Assembly: GCA_038087015.1 (NCBI GenBank)
Contig: JASBNA010000048.1
Span: 62,001 to 126,000 of the forward strand
Source of the DNA: Cerrena zonata
Taxonomy: Eukaryota > Basidiomycota > Agaricomycetes > Polyporales > Cerrenaceae
Length of the DNA stretch: 64,000 nt
Direction: 5' to 3'
Under the pieces are notes generated by a model, which was given only the letters and a program-made list of their open reading frames with translations, made no database searches and was not told where the DNA came from. Position numbers and translations under genes: made by a program. Each line of letters begins with the position of its first letter. The first letter of the stretch is position 1. This document shows, piece by piece, positions 43,955 through 56,447 of this stretch.

Positions 43955-46047
43955 ATGGCTGCCCACTTTGACAATACGTTAGGAGCAGGCTTTATTGGGT
44001 GTATACTCACTGCCATGTACGTTCAGTTCATTATCGTACGGAACCCGAGCTCTACTGATAGGGCGCAGTTTATATGGCGTTACATGTGTTCAATGTTTTA
44101 TGTACTCGCAGAACAATAAGCAGGATGGAAAGTTATTGAGATACTCAGTGCGTTCCTTTATCTTAGTATTGCTTGTCCGACTAACTTGGTTCCTAGATCC
44201 TTGCCCTCTGGTGGGTCCACTTACTCAGGTTCAATCATCGATCAAAATTTGACATCCTTCAGGGCGCTCGACTCCTTTCATATGGCCCTAGTTGCACACA
44301 CAATATACTGGTATGCTAGTACCCCTCTGGCAGCAAATATGAATATATGACGAGGGTTAACGTCTAGGTATACGATTACCAACTTCACCGACCCCACTGT
44401 GGTGGTGCGGATACCATGGTGTGTAATCCACCGCTTATTGTTCTCAGGATAACCCGTGCTCACGGCGCGTATGAACAGGACAATTCCGGTATGAGCGCAT
44501 GCGCAGAAATTTCATACGATGTCGTGCTGACGTTCAGAATATTATTACCTAGGCTGGAATTATTGTAACGGTAAGTGACGAATTACGCGGATCATGTCGC
44601 ACTTCTGAGTTGGGTTTTGCAGCCTCTGAGTGATACTATTGTTCGAACGTAAGTTGTGCGTTCTACCAATAGAGTGTATATTTACATGTTGTTTCAGATT
44701 CTTCACTTACAGAGTATGGATCAGTACGTGGATCTCTCTTTATAATTGGAGTCTGCTAATCACTATCATGTGCAGTGAGTCGGAGAAATATATGGCTGAC
44801 GGGCACGATAGTGAGTATTTCCGTGCGTCATCGTGGACTGTTCTTGACATATTCGATAGATTCTTGGCGTAGTAGCGATGTTCGGTACGTTTCACCCTAA
44901 AACCACCCCTTCTGACCCCTCTCATTCGATATTGAAAATGGCAATCAGGAATTGGATTTGGTGAGCTTCTTGCGTCATAATCATGTTAACTCTCATTCAC
45001 ACGGTAACCATGTCAGGCTTCGGAATCAAGGCGTATGTTTGACATGTTATGATGGATTCAATCAACAGTTCCTGACACACCCTGTTAGGTTCTCACTTCC
45101 GACCTTCGAACAGTTCGCTGAGCTTGCGGTAAGTCTACAAACCTGCACTCAATATTCATGTGACTCAACATTCCTCGTAGTGGCTATTGTACCTCGGATT
45201 GGCCCTCGTGGTCGTTGTGGATGCCTTTATTGCCATCTCGCTTTGCATCTACCTCTGGCAGAGTCGAACTGGATTTAGCATGAGGTGGCTATTTTAAGAT
45301 CTCACGCCTTTTCAGGTATTGATCATCTTTGGGACTAGGACTGACTCTCTCGTTGCCCTGCTGATGGTGTATACTGTGAACACCGGCCTGCTTACCAGGT
45401 TTGTACACTTGTCCGTTGTTCCGACCTTGCCATTTACTAATCGATTTCAAAGCATCTTCTCCCTGGCATGCTTCATCACAGTATGTCTAACACTTTTCTT
45501 TCTTGGTGTGGGGACTGACGTTCTATCTCACTTCATAGTATGCCGCCATGCCGAAGAATTATATTTTCCTTGCTTGTAAGTGTCATCCCTACATCCTAAG
45601 GCGACCATCATGATTGACTCGCCGCGTGTGACCAGTGTATTTCCCATTGAGCAAATGTATGTCTTTTCATTTCGACCTGAAAGTTATTCGTAGCTGACAT
45701 GTATTTGCCACACTGAAGTGTACATCAACGCCCTTCTAGCCACGTACGTAGTTTCCTATTCCACCTCTTCGAACCGTTATTGACTTTACCCTATGCTCAT
45801 AGACTCAATGCCCGCGACTCACTAAAGCGCGAAGTCCAACGACCCACAAGCTCAGGCTCAACCACAGACCGTCTCACGAACATTCGTACAGACGACGGTA
45901 TCCCATTAGAGTTCAAGACTGTCATTAGTCAGATGGTAAGCAACCCGTCACTCATTCTACCTCATGGTAAGCAGAGTCTGATTGATAACCGTGTAGGAGT
46001 CTGGTGTCAGTACTCCGGAGCAGGATCGTCGGTGGTCACGGACATGA
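43955..46047 (+). CDS. DUF6534-type multi-pass membrane protein, paralogue A
   Basis: Agaricomycete-expanded integral membrane family of unknown function, about seven TM helices. Built from about 17 very small exons: MAAHFDNTLGAGFIGCILTA, then LYGVTCVQCFMYSQ, ILALWALDSFHMALVAHTIYW, YTITNFTDPTVVVRIPW, PLSDTIVRT, RFFTYRVWIMSRRN, ILGVVAMFG, a 12-nt exon (44949-44960), GFGIKA, FEQFAELAWLLYLGLALVVV, RTDSLVALLMVYTVNTGLL, IFSLACFITYAAMPKN, FYFPLSKLYINALLATLNAR. The cytosolic tail ends ESGVSTPEQDRRWSRT, stop 46045-46047. The LNAR block and the order of helices are the family signature. Paralogue of 59664-61738, with matching exon boundaries. Every junction can be made with GT-AG introns. Confidence 0.75.
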
Positions 46048-46677
46048 TTATGACGTGTCTCATGTTTCTTGTAGCTTTCCCTGTAGACACATTCTTGTGA
46101 CATATAGTTCATCATACCTACATTCTGTCCTGTCATTAATGATACCAACCACATTCTTGCTCTTGTCTTTCATTTTTCACACACAATGCATTTCATCGTT
46201 CTGTTGTCCCATCATCGAGTGTTTGTTCGCAGTCGGATCCTAAGGAAAACCAGCTTCTCCGCAGGTAGTGTTTGACATGCATATGGCTGGGCTTGAGATA
46301 ATTTCAATCTGCATGTTTGAAGGACTGCGGGATGATAGGCTCGCGAGGCAATCCGCGGGCTTCCTTCGGTGAATGATACATACTACCCGACTTCGGACTC
46401 TTACAATACCGAGAGCTGTTCAATTGTATCCGAGAGCCTTCCAGACTGTCACTGCTTTGCAAAACTGGTTTTGAGATTAAATTGGTGTACGGAGAAAAAC
46501 GGAAGGTAGTATTTGTAGAGCGGGATGGTAGAAAACTGTATTACGGAGAGTACCGAAAGCAAGGAAAACAAGTCCGACGGAAGGTAGTACAAATATGAAG
46601 ACGGAGAGTATAGGAACAGATCCGGGATCCTAAAAAAGCACTGGATAATGTATTTCTATTAGTTATATCGGTATAAT
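46048..46677. other. intergenic with a short imperfect direct repeat
   Basis: Between convergent genes. At 46499-46620 the motif ACGGAAGGTAGTA occurs twice, each time followed by ACGGAGAGTA, making an imperfect duplicated unit. No gene. Confidence 0.4.
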
Positions 46678-48747
46678 TTATGCCGATGATACAGCAGCAT
46701 CCATCTATAATTGAATGTCCAATGATTATCAGAAGGTATCATCGAATGAAGGTTAGTACTCACCGGTCGGGAGAATGTCCAGGTAACAAGGTTCAGCCAT
46801 TTACGGGAATAGGCCACCTCCATGTAAAGATACATGTAATACCACTTGCGCTTGAACATTGCCAAGTTGTGGGGGTCTTTCAAAGCTGGATGCTTGACTT
46901 CCAAAGAGGCCTGGAGCTCCGGTGTCCAGTTTTCATCTAGGCGTCTGTCATCCCGCGAGGGATCGTCAATACAAAAACCTTGTCGAAAAGTCAATCGACA
47001 CTCACCGGCCCCATTCGCGGAGACATCTGGGATAATCTGATGTTGATGGTTATTAATATGTATGGACACTCCAGATTGTAGTTCGAGATGTACTTACGAA
47101 CTCCGAAGTCTTCCACGCTGTCAACACAGAAACGTCCCTTCGATGTCTTTTGGAAGTCCACGATCAGGGACGTCGCACTTGGAATAACGCATTTCGGCCA
47201 GTGATATTTGCGGACGAAATCGTTCCCTCTAGACAGATGACGAGGTGTCAATCAGACGTGTTAGAAGTGGATCATGATGAGAAGACAACGCACTGGTATG
47301 GTGTGTAAAACGATTCAGGGTAGCAAGTTGCCGTGAGCACTACAGCAGCACGTTCGTTTTTCAAAGCCCAGTCGATTTTACTGATGTAGGTAGACATCCA
47401 TTCGATTCCGACAGCCTAGTGGAAATGTAAATTGTAAATTCAACCCTCATTCGAGACAATGTCAAACTTGCCTCGAGCATTTCGATACTGATGCACGCGT
47501 CAAATGCTTTCTCCCAATCCGAGGGTAGATTTCTATAATCCATAAGGTGTACTCGGACTTGGTTCTCAAGGCCAGCTTCTTTAACGCGCTCTCTTGCTCC
47601 GTTCATTTGTTCCACGGATAGAGTAATAGTATCCACAGTACAACCCATCTTTGCAGCCTGAGAAACATCACCATAAAACTTGTGTCACCCATCGTCTGAG
47701 CATGAGGTTAAAATTGTTCACTCACAGCAATGGCGACGCCACCCCACCCACTCCCAATTTCAAGGAGTCTGTCACCCGGACGGAGTCGAGCCTTGCGAAG
47801 AACATACTGGATCTTCCTATCTTGTGCAGATTCGAGATCCCCTGGACGTCTGTGGCCATCGAGATCGCCTCTCACGCCGCCTTCTTCGTCACCCCATATC
47901 GGACATGAGTACATCATTTCTTGACTGAGGAACGACTGGAGAACAGAAGCTCTGATGATCAGATACTTATTCGGCTCGAGGTGGATTAAGTAGGACTTAC
48001 ACAGTAAAGATCGTTTGAAGCTTCATAGCCGGCGACCTAGAAAAGTGAATGAAATTTAATGAATTCTCAATTGAAATGTAACAGTCTGGACTAACATTCT
48101 CAACAGCCATGCTGAAGCCATGACTGAAACGAATAATTAGAGTCTCAGCAGCAGAATGGAGTTTATAAAATGTCGATGCGAGTGGACCATTCAACCCGGA
48201 GAGGTTATCGATGTAAATCTAATAATAGAGGAAACCACAACATGAGAAAAAGCGCCTAGAAGCGAATCTAGGTGGAACTACTCACATTGAGAACCTCCTT
48301 AAGATCAGGGCTCTCGAATTCGCCAGCCATAAAGGCTTCTGAGACTGGTCAATTTCGTCAATCAATGACATTAACGGTTAGGACATTGCCACCTACACCC
48401 GATGTCATACCACAGGTAAACGCGAACCCAGAATGCATCATCCTTCACGCGAATTGAAGCAGAACGCGTACCTTTGGACAACTCTTGTTGACCAAAGATC
48501 TGGGTACCATGTGCATCGGTGATCTCTATCTGACCTCGCACAATACCCCGTGCTAGAGCAGCACAAACAGCAGCCCGAGCTAAAAAATAACATTAGTAGT
48601 GAAAAGCAACATACTACACTTCTATAGTCACTTACCAAAGAGTACGAACTTGTCCCAGACAAGGTTCGACAATGTAAACGACTTCCCAAATGCTCGAGAC
48701 AGACTCAGCACTGGAGAAGACAAGGTGGCGTAGGCGGATGAAGCCAT
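46678..48747 (-). CDS. cyclopropane-fatty-acyl-phospholipid synthase-like SAM methyltransferase
   Basis: CFA-synthase family enzyme that transfers a methylene or methyl group from S-adenosylmethionine to an unsaturated acyl chain of a phospholipid. About 455 residues over about ten exons, start 48747 (MASSAYATLSSPVLS). The N-terminal domain has GQIEITDAHG and EAFMAGEFESPDL. Then SNDLY, FLSQEMMYSCPIWGDEEGG, the SAM-binding LLEIGSGWGGVAIA, VDTITLSVEQMNGA, VHLMDYRNLP, DACISIEMLEAVG, MSTYISKIDWALK, NDFVRKYHWPKCVIPS, HYPRCLREW, and LAMFKRKWYYMYLYMEVAYSRKWLNL before the end TFSRPMDAAVSSA. Soluble bacterial-like type, not the TM-anchored sphingolipid C9-methyltransferase. Start of a possible metabolic group with the hydrolase, MCT and P450 genes. 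Confidence 0.85.
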
Positions 48748-49872
48748 GGTGAGTTGCATGAGCAAGATCCCAATGAACGAGGCACTAAGTACCGAATGTC
48801 ATCCTAAGCGAGCCAATTTATATGACGACCGAGAAGCACATATGAATCAGCCGGAGCACCCCATCAGCCAATAAGAACAGTGGTTATCCGCCCGGGAGCG
48901 CATTTTAGACCATACAGTTGGACACAGGAACGTAGATGGATCTCAGGTGCGCGTCGATCAACATCTGATTCTGCACTGGCCTGCAATGTATGACCTGGTG
49001 TTGCAACCTGTACAAGTCATATACGCCGTATTTGATCATTTTTTGATGTCGCTCAGGCCGTAAGGGGTGGTAAAATGACACAGAGTGACGATGTTATCTA
49101 TGACCGAATGCGAGTCTTGCTGCTGGCAGTGCGAGATCTCGGAGTGTAATCTCCGCCCAATACTGAAGTAAGAATAAGTTGTCGGTGTCTGGGGTTAGCG
49201 AAAGTGAAGATTGACACGGCCGGCGCGTTTTCTGCGCTCATCAGAAAAGACACAAGGAAGCAGAAGGAGGAGTACGGCTGAATGGTTGCCACTGTTCATA
49301 ACTTGTGACGATATTCGGAGTACAAAGGATCATTTCAGGTAGTCTTAATTTGGTACATAGACTCTGAGTGTACTTCAGAGGATATGCTCGTCGCCTTTCT
49401 CGCTGCATGGTTGGGCGGCTCGTGTTGTACTGTCCAGCAGATCGTAGTCACAACCGTATGCCTATCAAAAAGGAAATATAGCCGTGACGCGCCAAATCGA
49501 AGTTGTTGCTCCTCCGATTTTCAAGGTGATGATCATTCTGATACGTCTGCCGCCGTGACCGTCTCTCTGGCTCAGACTAGCACTCAATTGCAACATATTA
49601 CAGGCCAACCCTGAGCTGTCATGTATCCTCTGCGGAATTCAAATGGAGCCAAGACCACCTAAAGCGAGAAACACCCTCTGATCCAATCACTCAACGCTCA
49701 CCGCGGTGTTAAATATTAGACTACTGTCCGACTTCTGACCGGTTCCCGGGAACCCTTGTGAGAACTGGGCGACAAGGCACTGCATCACTGCATGTATATG
49801 CGGGTCTACTTTCACATGGCTGTCGTACCTACACTCTCAACCTCTACATCCATCTATTGCCGGTCTTGAATT
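48748..49872. other. intergenic, divergent promoter region
   Basis: Lies between the methyltransferase gene (-) and the hydrolase gene (+). A plus-strand frame (49384-49614) with a hydrophobic start is not supported by any motif. Nothing else recognised. Confidence 0.35.
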
Positions 49873-51209
49873 ATGCAGTCTCGCAACTATGTGCTTCGCT
49901 TGCCAGAATCTGGCCTTGTGTTCTCTGCAAATCGTTACTTCCCGGAATCCGGAGGCTCGGAGGATGGGCTGACGTTTGTGTTCCATCATAGCGCTGCAGC
50001 TCGTAAGTTGTTACATGTGCAACACTAACTAGCTGAACCCAATATTCTTATGCTGTATATGGATACATCTAGTTAAGGAGATATGGGAACCAACTATTGC
50101 AAAGCTGTTCCAGTTGGCAACTGCTCCTGGCAGTAGCTTCTCCGTGAAGGAAGCCTGGTCTTTGGATTGGCAAAACCATGGCGAATCTGCCGTCTTGAAC
50201 GAGGCAGCCCTGAGGAAGAAAGATTTCTTTTGTAAGTGAACCTTGTCATGCGGATATTTTTGTACATCATTCAAGCTAGGCCAGCAATGAGGGAGGTTGC
50301 AGATGAAGTCCGGTTCTTTTTAGAATCAGAGTACCTTGTCGGGCACAATGTCGTGTCGGTCGCTCATTCGGCTAGTACATCCGCCTGGTAAGTGTATCTT
50401 CTTAGGGTTAGAAAAACTCCCGACGGACTCATTTCTTACCAGGGTCCTGGGTGGCAATCTTTCAAAGTACCTTCCCGTGAAAGCGGCTATTTTCATTGAG
50501 CCGACCATGGATTCGCTTGCATCACCACCCTCTGACAAGGAAGTTGAACAATACTTGCTAAAATTGCAAAATACTCTGATCAGACGTGATACCTGGAACG
50601 ACGTGGAGTCACTGACTGCTTGGCTCAAGAAACAGTTCCCTTGGAACCGCTGGGATCCCCGAGTTCTGGAGCTTTACATTGTGAGTGCATATCAAATCCA
50701 ATGTGGCAGCTTAGTTCCTGACATATTTTTTTAGAAACATGGATTCAGGGAGGTAACCCGAGCGGGAAAGAAGGTCATCGTTCCCAAACTTACGAACATC
50801 CAAGAAGTTGGGTCATACCTCTTCCAAGACCACATCACTGCTCTAGACCAGTGCGCAACATTTTCCGCTCGCGTTCCTCTACATGTTGTTTTCTCTCAGC
50901 GATCTGAGTTGCTGTAAGCTTCAAGCGAATTAGAGAATACCTGACATTAAATACTAATGTCGGTCATATCACTTCCCAATTCACCAGGTTCAAGAAACAG
51001 AGAAACTCTATCTGCGACACTTCCAAAGGTCGTAATATGGCTTCAGTAACTATAATGCCCGGCGTTGGTCATTGGGTAGGTCATGTCCCCTTTCATTTCC
51101 AACTAACGCGTTCTAACTAAGTTCGTAGGCTGTACAAGAGAAGCCAGAACTTGTGGCAGAGACTATATTTAACATTATGGGTGGGAGCAAACCACAGGCT
51201 CGTCTATGA
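49873..51209 (+). CDS. alpha/beta hydrolase-fold protein
   Basis: Serine-hydrolase fold protein of about 330 residues. The start MQSRNYVLRLPESG leads into GLTFVFHHSAAALKEIWEPTI (oxyanion-region strand), then WSLDWQNHGESAVLNEAAL, the elbow VVSVAHSASTSAW with nucleophile Ser in HSAS, VKAAIFIEPTM, a helical lid (WNDVESLTAWLKKQFPWNRWDPRVLELY), RVPLHVVFSQRSE near the acidic residue and VTIMPGVGHWAVQEKPELVAETI with the catalytic His. Substrate unknown. Introns are short GT-AG. The elbow is HSAS rather than the usual GHSxG. Divergent from the CFA-type methyltransferase. Confidence 0.75.
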
Positions 51210-51851
51210 TTCTCCATTACTTTGTTGTAAATTCCATGGCCAGACCGTTCGCGTGATCTTCTAGTAGTACTAGACTTCTCAACAATGAGATCGTAGCTGT
51301 ATAAGGTTTCTTCGGTGTGGGATTGCAGTACATCGCAATTGAGTTTAGACCTCGACATGTCCTATTTCATCTTTTTCATCCAATTAGCATTTCGCTCGAG
51401 TGCTGCTCGACTTGAAGGCGCTCTATCACTGGTCTTGTAAGCGTCGGGTAGCGCAGTCTCCGAAAACACCGGCTCAGTATCTAATCTTTCTTCTTACCCC
51501 ACTTGGGCGTTGCTGAGGCCATCATGCACTGGTACGAGCTGTCTTCGAAGGTTTGATAGAAAGATGAAGCGATCCGGTGACATCTCTGGCTCGCATGTGC
51601 TACATGCACTTCATTTCGGTGAGCCTGAGATCGGAACTGTCGTAGAGCGGCATCCATGACTTCTTGTTTCTCATAGGGCGTTCTCTGGATACTGTATACC
51701 CTTGTATACCCTCCGTCATCTTCAGATATCCTTCCAGGCCATCCAGGGTGTCTTGCCCTGACTTCGAATCATACTCGACTCAGTCCTTTAAATCAGTGGC
51801 TGAAGGCACGCCAAGAGCTTCGTGGCGTTCTAATTCCCACACCCTGATAAC
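51210..51851. other. intergenic
   Basis: Between the hydrolase and transporter genes, both plus strand. No supported gene; the minus-strand frame 51113-51358 overlaps the hydrolase and is a shadow. Confidence 0.35.
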
Positions 51852-53543
51852 ATGGCTCAGTCTGAGTCGATCACGGATAGTACTCCTGCTCGGTCAGACG
51901 TCACAGCTAAAGAACAGGCAGATGTGGTAGAGTCGGCAGCAAAAACAAAGGATGAGGAGAGCACGCATAGCACACCTATTGACGACCACCTCAGTACTAT
52001 ACCAGATGGCGGTCTTCGAGCGTGGATGTCCGTTCTTGGAGGGTAAGTGTTAGTATTTTGATGATTTGCATGTCACTGAAGGCGGAGGGATGCTCTTAGA
52101 TGGCTTGTTTTGTTCTCAACTCTTGGCTACGCACAATCCTTTGGTGTGTACCAAGATTTCTACGTGAAAGCAGGGACTTCGACACCCTCGAATATCAGCT
52201 GGATAGGCTCTTTCCAACTATTCATGATGTTCTTCATGAGCTTGCCCGCTGGAAAACTCTATGATGCTGGCTATTTTCATCATCTACAATTTGCTGGGAT
52301 TTTCCTTCTCGTATTCTGGTATGTCCAAGGCGTTTTTCATCATTTTAAAACATACGGCTAAGCGTGACCGAACCCAATGCAGTCTATTTATGCTTTCGTT
52401 GGTCGACACAACGAAGTTCTACCAAATATTCCTATCTCAAGGTGTCGGCGTAGGTCTCGGAATCGGACTCCTCTTCCTCCCAGCAGTATCCGTACAAACC
52501 CAGCATTTCAACAAGAAAAGAGCCTTGGCGATGGGCATTGTCATCACAGGCTCCTCATTCGGAGGCATCGTGCTTCCAATCATGCACAACGAACTCTTTT
52601 CCGGGAAGGCTGGCTTCCCGTGGGGTGTTCGTGCAACAGCGTTTATGATGCTCGGCTTACTTATCATTGCCAAAATGTTAATGACAACTCGACTGCCGGC
52701 TAAGCACAATGCTCCGAAACCCAACATTGGAGAAGTGTTCAAACATGTTCCTTTCATGTTGGCCGTGTGGGGCAACTTCTTAGTCCTAATGGGACTCTAC
52801 TTCCCTTGTGTGTATCCTTCTTCCTTTTGACTCTAGCTTTAACTTCGAAACTGACTTTCGGGAAGATTTCTACATGCAGCTGTTTGTTGATTTGAAGGGA
52901 TTGCCTACGAAATTAGCATTCTATACCGTACGTGCCGTACCATTGCCGGAATTTCATCTGCTTCATCCATTTTTATAGCTTGCCATCCTTAATGCCGGTT
53001 CAGTCTTCGGTCGTACCATCCCCAACTATCTGGCTGACAAGTACGGACGATTCAATGCATTCGTGCCGATATCCCTCATGTGCAGCGTACTTGTTTTCGT
53101 CATCTTCGGCTTGACAAATATCGCCGGTGTCATCGTGTTTAGTATCCTCTATGGGTTTGCCTCCGGTGGATGTAAGCGTAGTTTATACTGCATTTCACAT
53201 TTGGATTTTTAATTGACCGGATCTGCAGTCGTCAGTTTGGGAGCGCCCCTCCTTGCAACGCTTGTCCCGGACATCCGTCAGCTTGGGTATGTACAAGAGC
53301 TAATCCCGACTTGTTAGTGCCATATGTTGACACATCCCTTGTAGGATCTACATGGGTGTCGCTTATTTCATCACGTCCTTTGCAATTCTCACAGGCAACC
53401 CCATCTGCGGTGCTTTGTTAGGATCACATTTCAAGTGGTGGAGACCCATCGTTTTCTCGGGCGTAGTCATGTTCGCCGGCTCAGTTCTCATCGTTTGGGC
53501 TCGTCACATCCAGACAAAGAGACTGGGCACACAACGCGTTTGA
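51852..53543 (+). CDS. MFS monocarboxylate-type (MCT/MCH) transporter
   Basis: 12-TM carrier of the MCT family; fungal members move organic acids, riboflavin or metabolites, and the substrate cannot be read from sequence. About 460 residues, start MAQSESITDSTP followed by a hydrophilic N-tail. The signature PDGGLRAWMSVLGGWLV leads into helix 1 (the DGGxGW-like MCT motif). Then QSFGVYQDFYV, SWIGSFQLFMMFFMSLPAGKLYD, GVGVGLGIGLLFLPAVSV, HFNKKRALAMGIVITGSSFGG, GRTIPNYLADKYGRFN, FASGGFVSLGAPLLATLVPD and GALLGSHFKWWRPIVFSG. Intact, with about seven exons. Possible exporter or importer for the neighbouring enzyme group. Confidence 0.88.
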
Positions 53544-54286
53544 TCATTTGTTGTACAAACGGCCATAGCACTTCGAGTGGGTGTTCTTCCCGCGATTGCA
53601 GTCTCAGATTCGATCATATTTTTTATCGAGTGGCTGCGTTCCTCGCATTCTAAAACGCACAGCTCGAGGATCTTGTAATTTCGCGACATGGACTCAAGCA
53701 ATTAACATATGAGATGATATGTCGATCAATCTGTATCATGCTGTGTCAATAATTTCTCTCCGTCTAGCTCTCTTCAGGTCCTGCCGACGGTTAGCGGTCG
53801 TGCCGAGTCATAGCGATGCATACTAGATCAAACATCTTTGATAGTCCCAAAAGTGAGACGTCACGACAAGCGTGTTCTCCGCTCGTACAATGTTCTCATG
53901 TTCAACAGCTTCACTGTTCCTACCAAAAGCCATAGCGGAGGTTTTATAAATGCCTACTTGGTGACATCTTCCGGTTTGCGGATCGTATTCGGTCTTCTTT
54001 GATGATGTTCGAAATGAAACTGTCGTTCTGCTACGTCCGATGGCTGCGGCGAAACTGGTAGCGTGACTGCATATGATTTCCTCAAGCGTTCTTTGAATTG
54101 ATTTTAGGCCTCGTTCTGGCATCTTTGTTACATAACATAACGCTGGGATGTCTATTGCACCCCTGCAAGGGCTATTCATGCCCGTGTTATATGGGGAGCC
54201 AACTTAAACTTGTTCTCTGGTACTGACATCCAGCTACTGACGAGGCTATTGCTTGAACTATGATCGATGTCGTTCTGAAAACTTAT
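53544..54286. other. intergenic
   Basis: 3' flank of the MCT gene and 5' flank of P450-1. A minus-strand frame of 118 codons (53823-54179) has a protein-like part (MAFGRNSEAVEHENIVRAE) but no motif; left uncalled. Confidence 0.35.
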
Positions 54287-56320
54287 GCCTCTTTGCCAAG
54301 CAATAATTGGCCTTGGCGTCATTGTATGGACCTATCGGTGGCTGTTTTGCAATGTATGTCCTTTGTTGTTCTGACCACAAGTACCATCTCATCAGTACAG
54401 TTACCATCGATCCCAACAATTGGAGGCCCTTCTTGGCCTATCGCGTCGTACCGAGGTGCATTACGACTGCTCCACAACGGTCGAGATATGGTCAGCGAAG
54501 GCTATGTCAAGGTACTGTGGTTCTTCCGATTAAAAGTAAAAGGATAGTCGTTTGATAGTACCTTCAAACAGTTCAAAGGGGGTGTTTTCAAAATTGCTAT
54601 GCCGGACCAATGGATGGTTATAGTTACTGGACCCCGACTCATCGAGGAATTAAGACGCTTCCCAGATGATACATCGTCTTTCTATGATGCAGCCTCGGAT
54701 GTAAGTGATATACTTCTGTATATGCTACTGACTTCATGTGAACCTATCATTGCTGGTAGCTTTTCGAACTTGATACTTCTTTCGGACCGGACCTGAAAGA
54801 GGACCCTTTTCATGTTGCTTTATTACGAGGTCAACTTACTCGAAACTTGGGGAACATGTTCCCCAATATGATGAATGAAATGAAACAAACCTTTGATGAC
54901 CTTTTGCCTGTCCACGGTGATGGTAGGAGGTTTTGCTGACGAAGGGGATAAATTATGACTAAAAGCTTCGATAGGATGGATTCGCACACCACTCCTAGTA
55001 CCTGTCATACAGAAGCTTGTTGCTCGAGTGAGCAATTATGCATTTGTTGGATATCCTATGTGTAAGTCGTATCTTAATCGTCTATGTCGAATAATTCGCT
55101 TATGGTTCTCTCATAGGTCGACATGATAAATATTTAGAACTGGCAATCAAACATTCTGATCATATTGCATGGACAAGGAAACTCCTCATTATGTTCCCTC
55201 GACCGTTAAAATAGTAAGAATTTAACTAACTATCGACTACATGCCTTCCTCTCATGATGTTGGCTTAGTTTGGTTGCTCGTTTCGCCAGACGGACTAGAA
55301 ATAACGTATTGGAGGGTCAGAAGATTTTACTTCCCTTAATCCAAGAACGCATACGAATAGTAAAAAATAATGACAAGGATAATGCACCGGTACGGCCAAA
55401 TGTTTATAAAATATGTGTTATACTCATGTTGGGTCCCAACTTGAAGCAAGATGTACTCCAATACATCACCGAAGCTGCCTTGTCCAAGAACAAAGGCATC
55501 GAAGGAATATCCCGGTCCATATTTGCTACCAATTGGGCAGCGATTCATACGTCTTCAAGTGTTCGTCTTCTATCGTTCTTACTGTTGATCGAGTCTTAAC
55601 TTCATAGAGCAGACATTTGTTTACGCCCTGCTAGACTTGGCAGCACATCCTGATTATGCCTCAGAAATGCGAGAAGAAGTTGAGCGTGTGATTGGTGAAG
55701 AAGGTTGGACGAAAGACGCTATGACCAAGCTCTGGAAAGTCGATAGCTTCATGCGTGAATCATTACGCTTGAATGGAATGAGTGCAGGTGAGAAGATATG
55801 CTTCTTTCATTTTGCTTGTAATTTAGACTCCACACCAATGCGGCTAGTTTCTATGTTCCGGAAAACACGCAAACCGGTCGTGTTCTCTAATGGTGTTCGT
55901 ATCCCTGCTGGTACAATCCTCGTGGCCGCGGCAAGGGATACACATATGGACGAGGAATATTACCCGGACCCTCATACCTTCGATCCTTGGCGATCCTACA
56001 GAAAGCGGGTCAATAGTGAAAGAGAAGTAGAAGGAGAATTGTACTCAAGCTATTCTCCAACTCACCTACATTTCGGACTCGGAAAACACGCATGGTATGA
56101 TCCTCATGTCAATTATTTGCGGAAGATCCTCTCACGAAAGTGAGGTTCTAGTCCAGGGCGATTCTTCGCTGCATTCGAACTTAAGGCCATGATAGCACAT
56201 GTGCTACTAAACTACGATTTGAAGCTGGAAGATGGTATACGCCCGCCAAATCGATGGCATGCTTTGTCAGTTTTTCCCGCTTCCGACGCTAGACTGCTCA
56301 TGAGGAAAAGGCAGCAGTGA
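54287..56320 (+). CDS. cytochrome P450 monooxygenase (P450-1), kaurene-oxidase-like basidiomycete type
   Basis: Heme-thiolate monooxygenase of the ER membrane, about 500 residues. The start at 54287 gives a proper N-anchor (MPLCQAIIGLGVIVWTYRWL) that splices to LPSIPTIGGPSWPIASY, the Pro-rich hinge; an in-frame TGA lies just upstream. Conserved parts are FKGGVFKIAMPDQWMVIVTGP, the I-helix IFATNWAAIHTSS (AxxHT, usual in this group instead of AGxDT), the K-helix FMRESLRL (ExxR) and FDPWRSYRKR. The heme motif is split by an intron, FGLGKHA plus CPGRFF, then AAFELKAMIAH. The protein ends LLMRKRQQ, stop 56318-56320. About nine exons. The group resembles annotated ent-kaurene-oxidase-like basidiomycete P450s; no diterpene synthase is present here, so the substrate is unknown. 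Confidence 0.88.
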
Positions 56321-56447
56321 TAGAGATTGTACCCTAAGCATGCGTCAATATCACGGATGATGTATAATATGTAACGGAATAACATGTAACATATCGCCAC
56401 TGCTACATCTACGGAAGAAGATTAGAATGTGTATACAAAGCGCCACA

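Noticed and set aside
53823..54179. 118-codon minus-strand frame
   Set aside because: No recognisable domain and no intron signals; length is possible by chance. Not enough support for a gene call.
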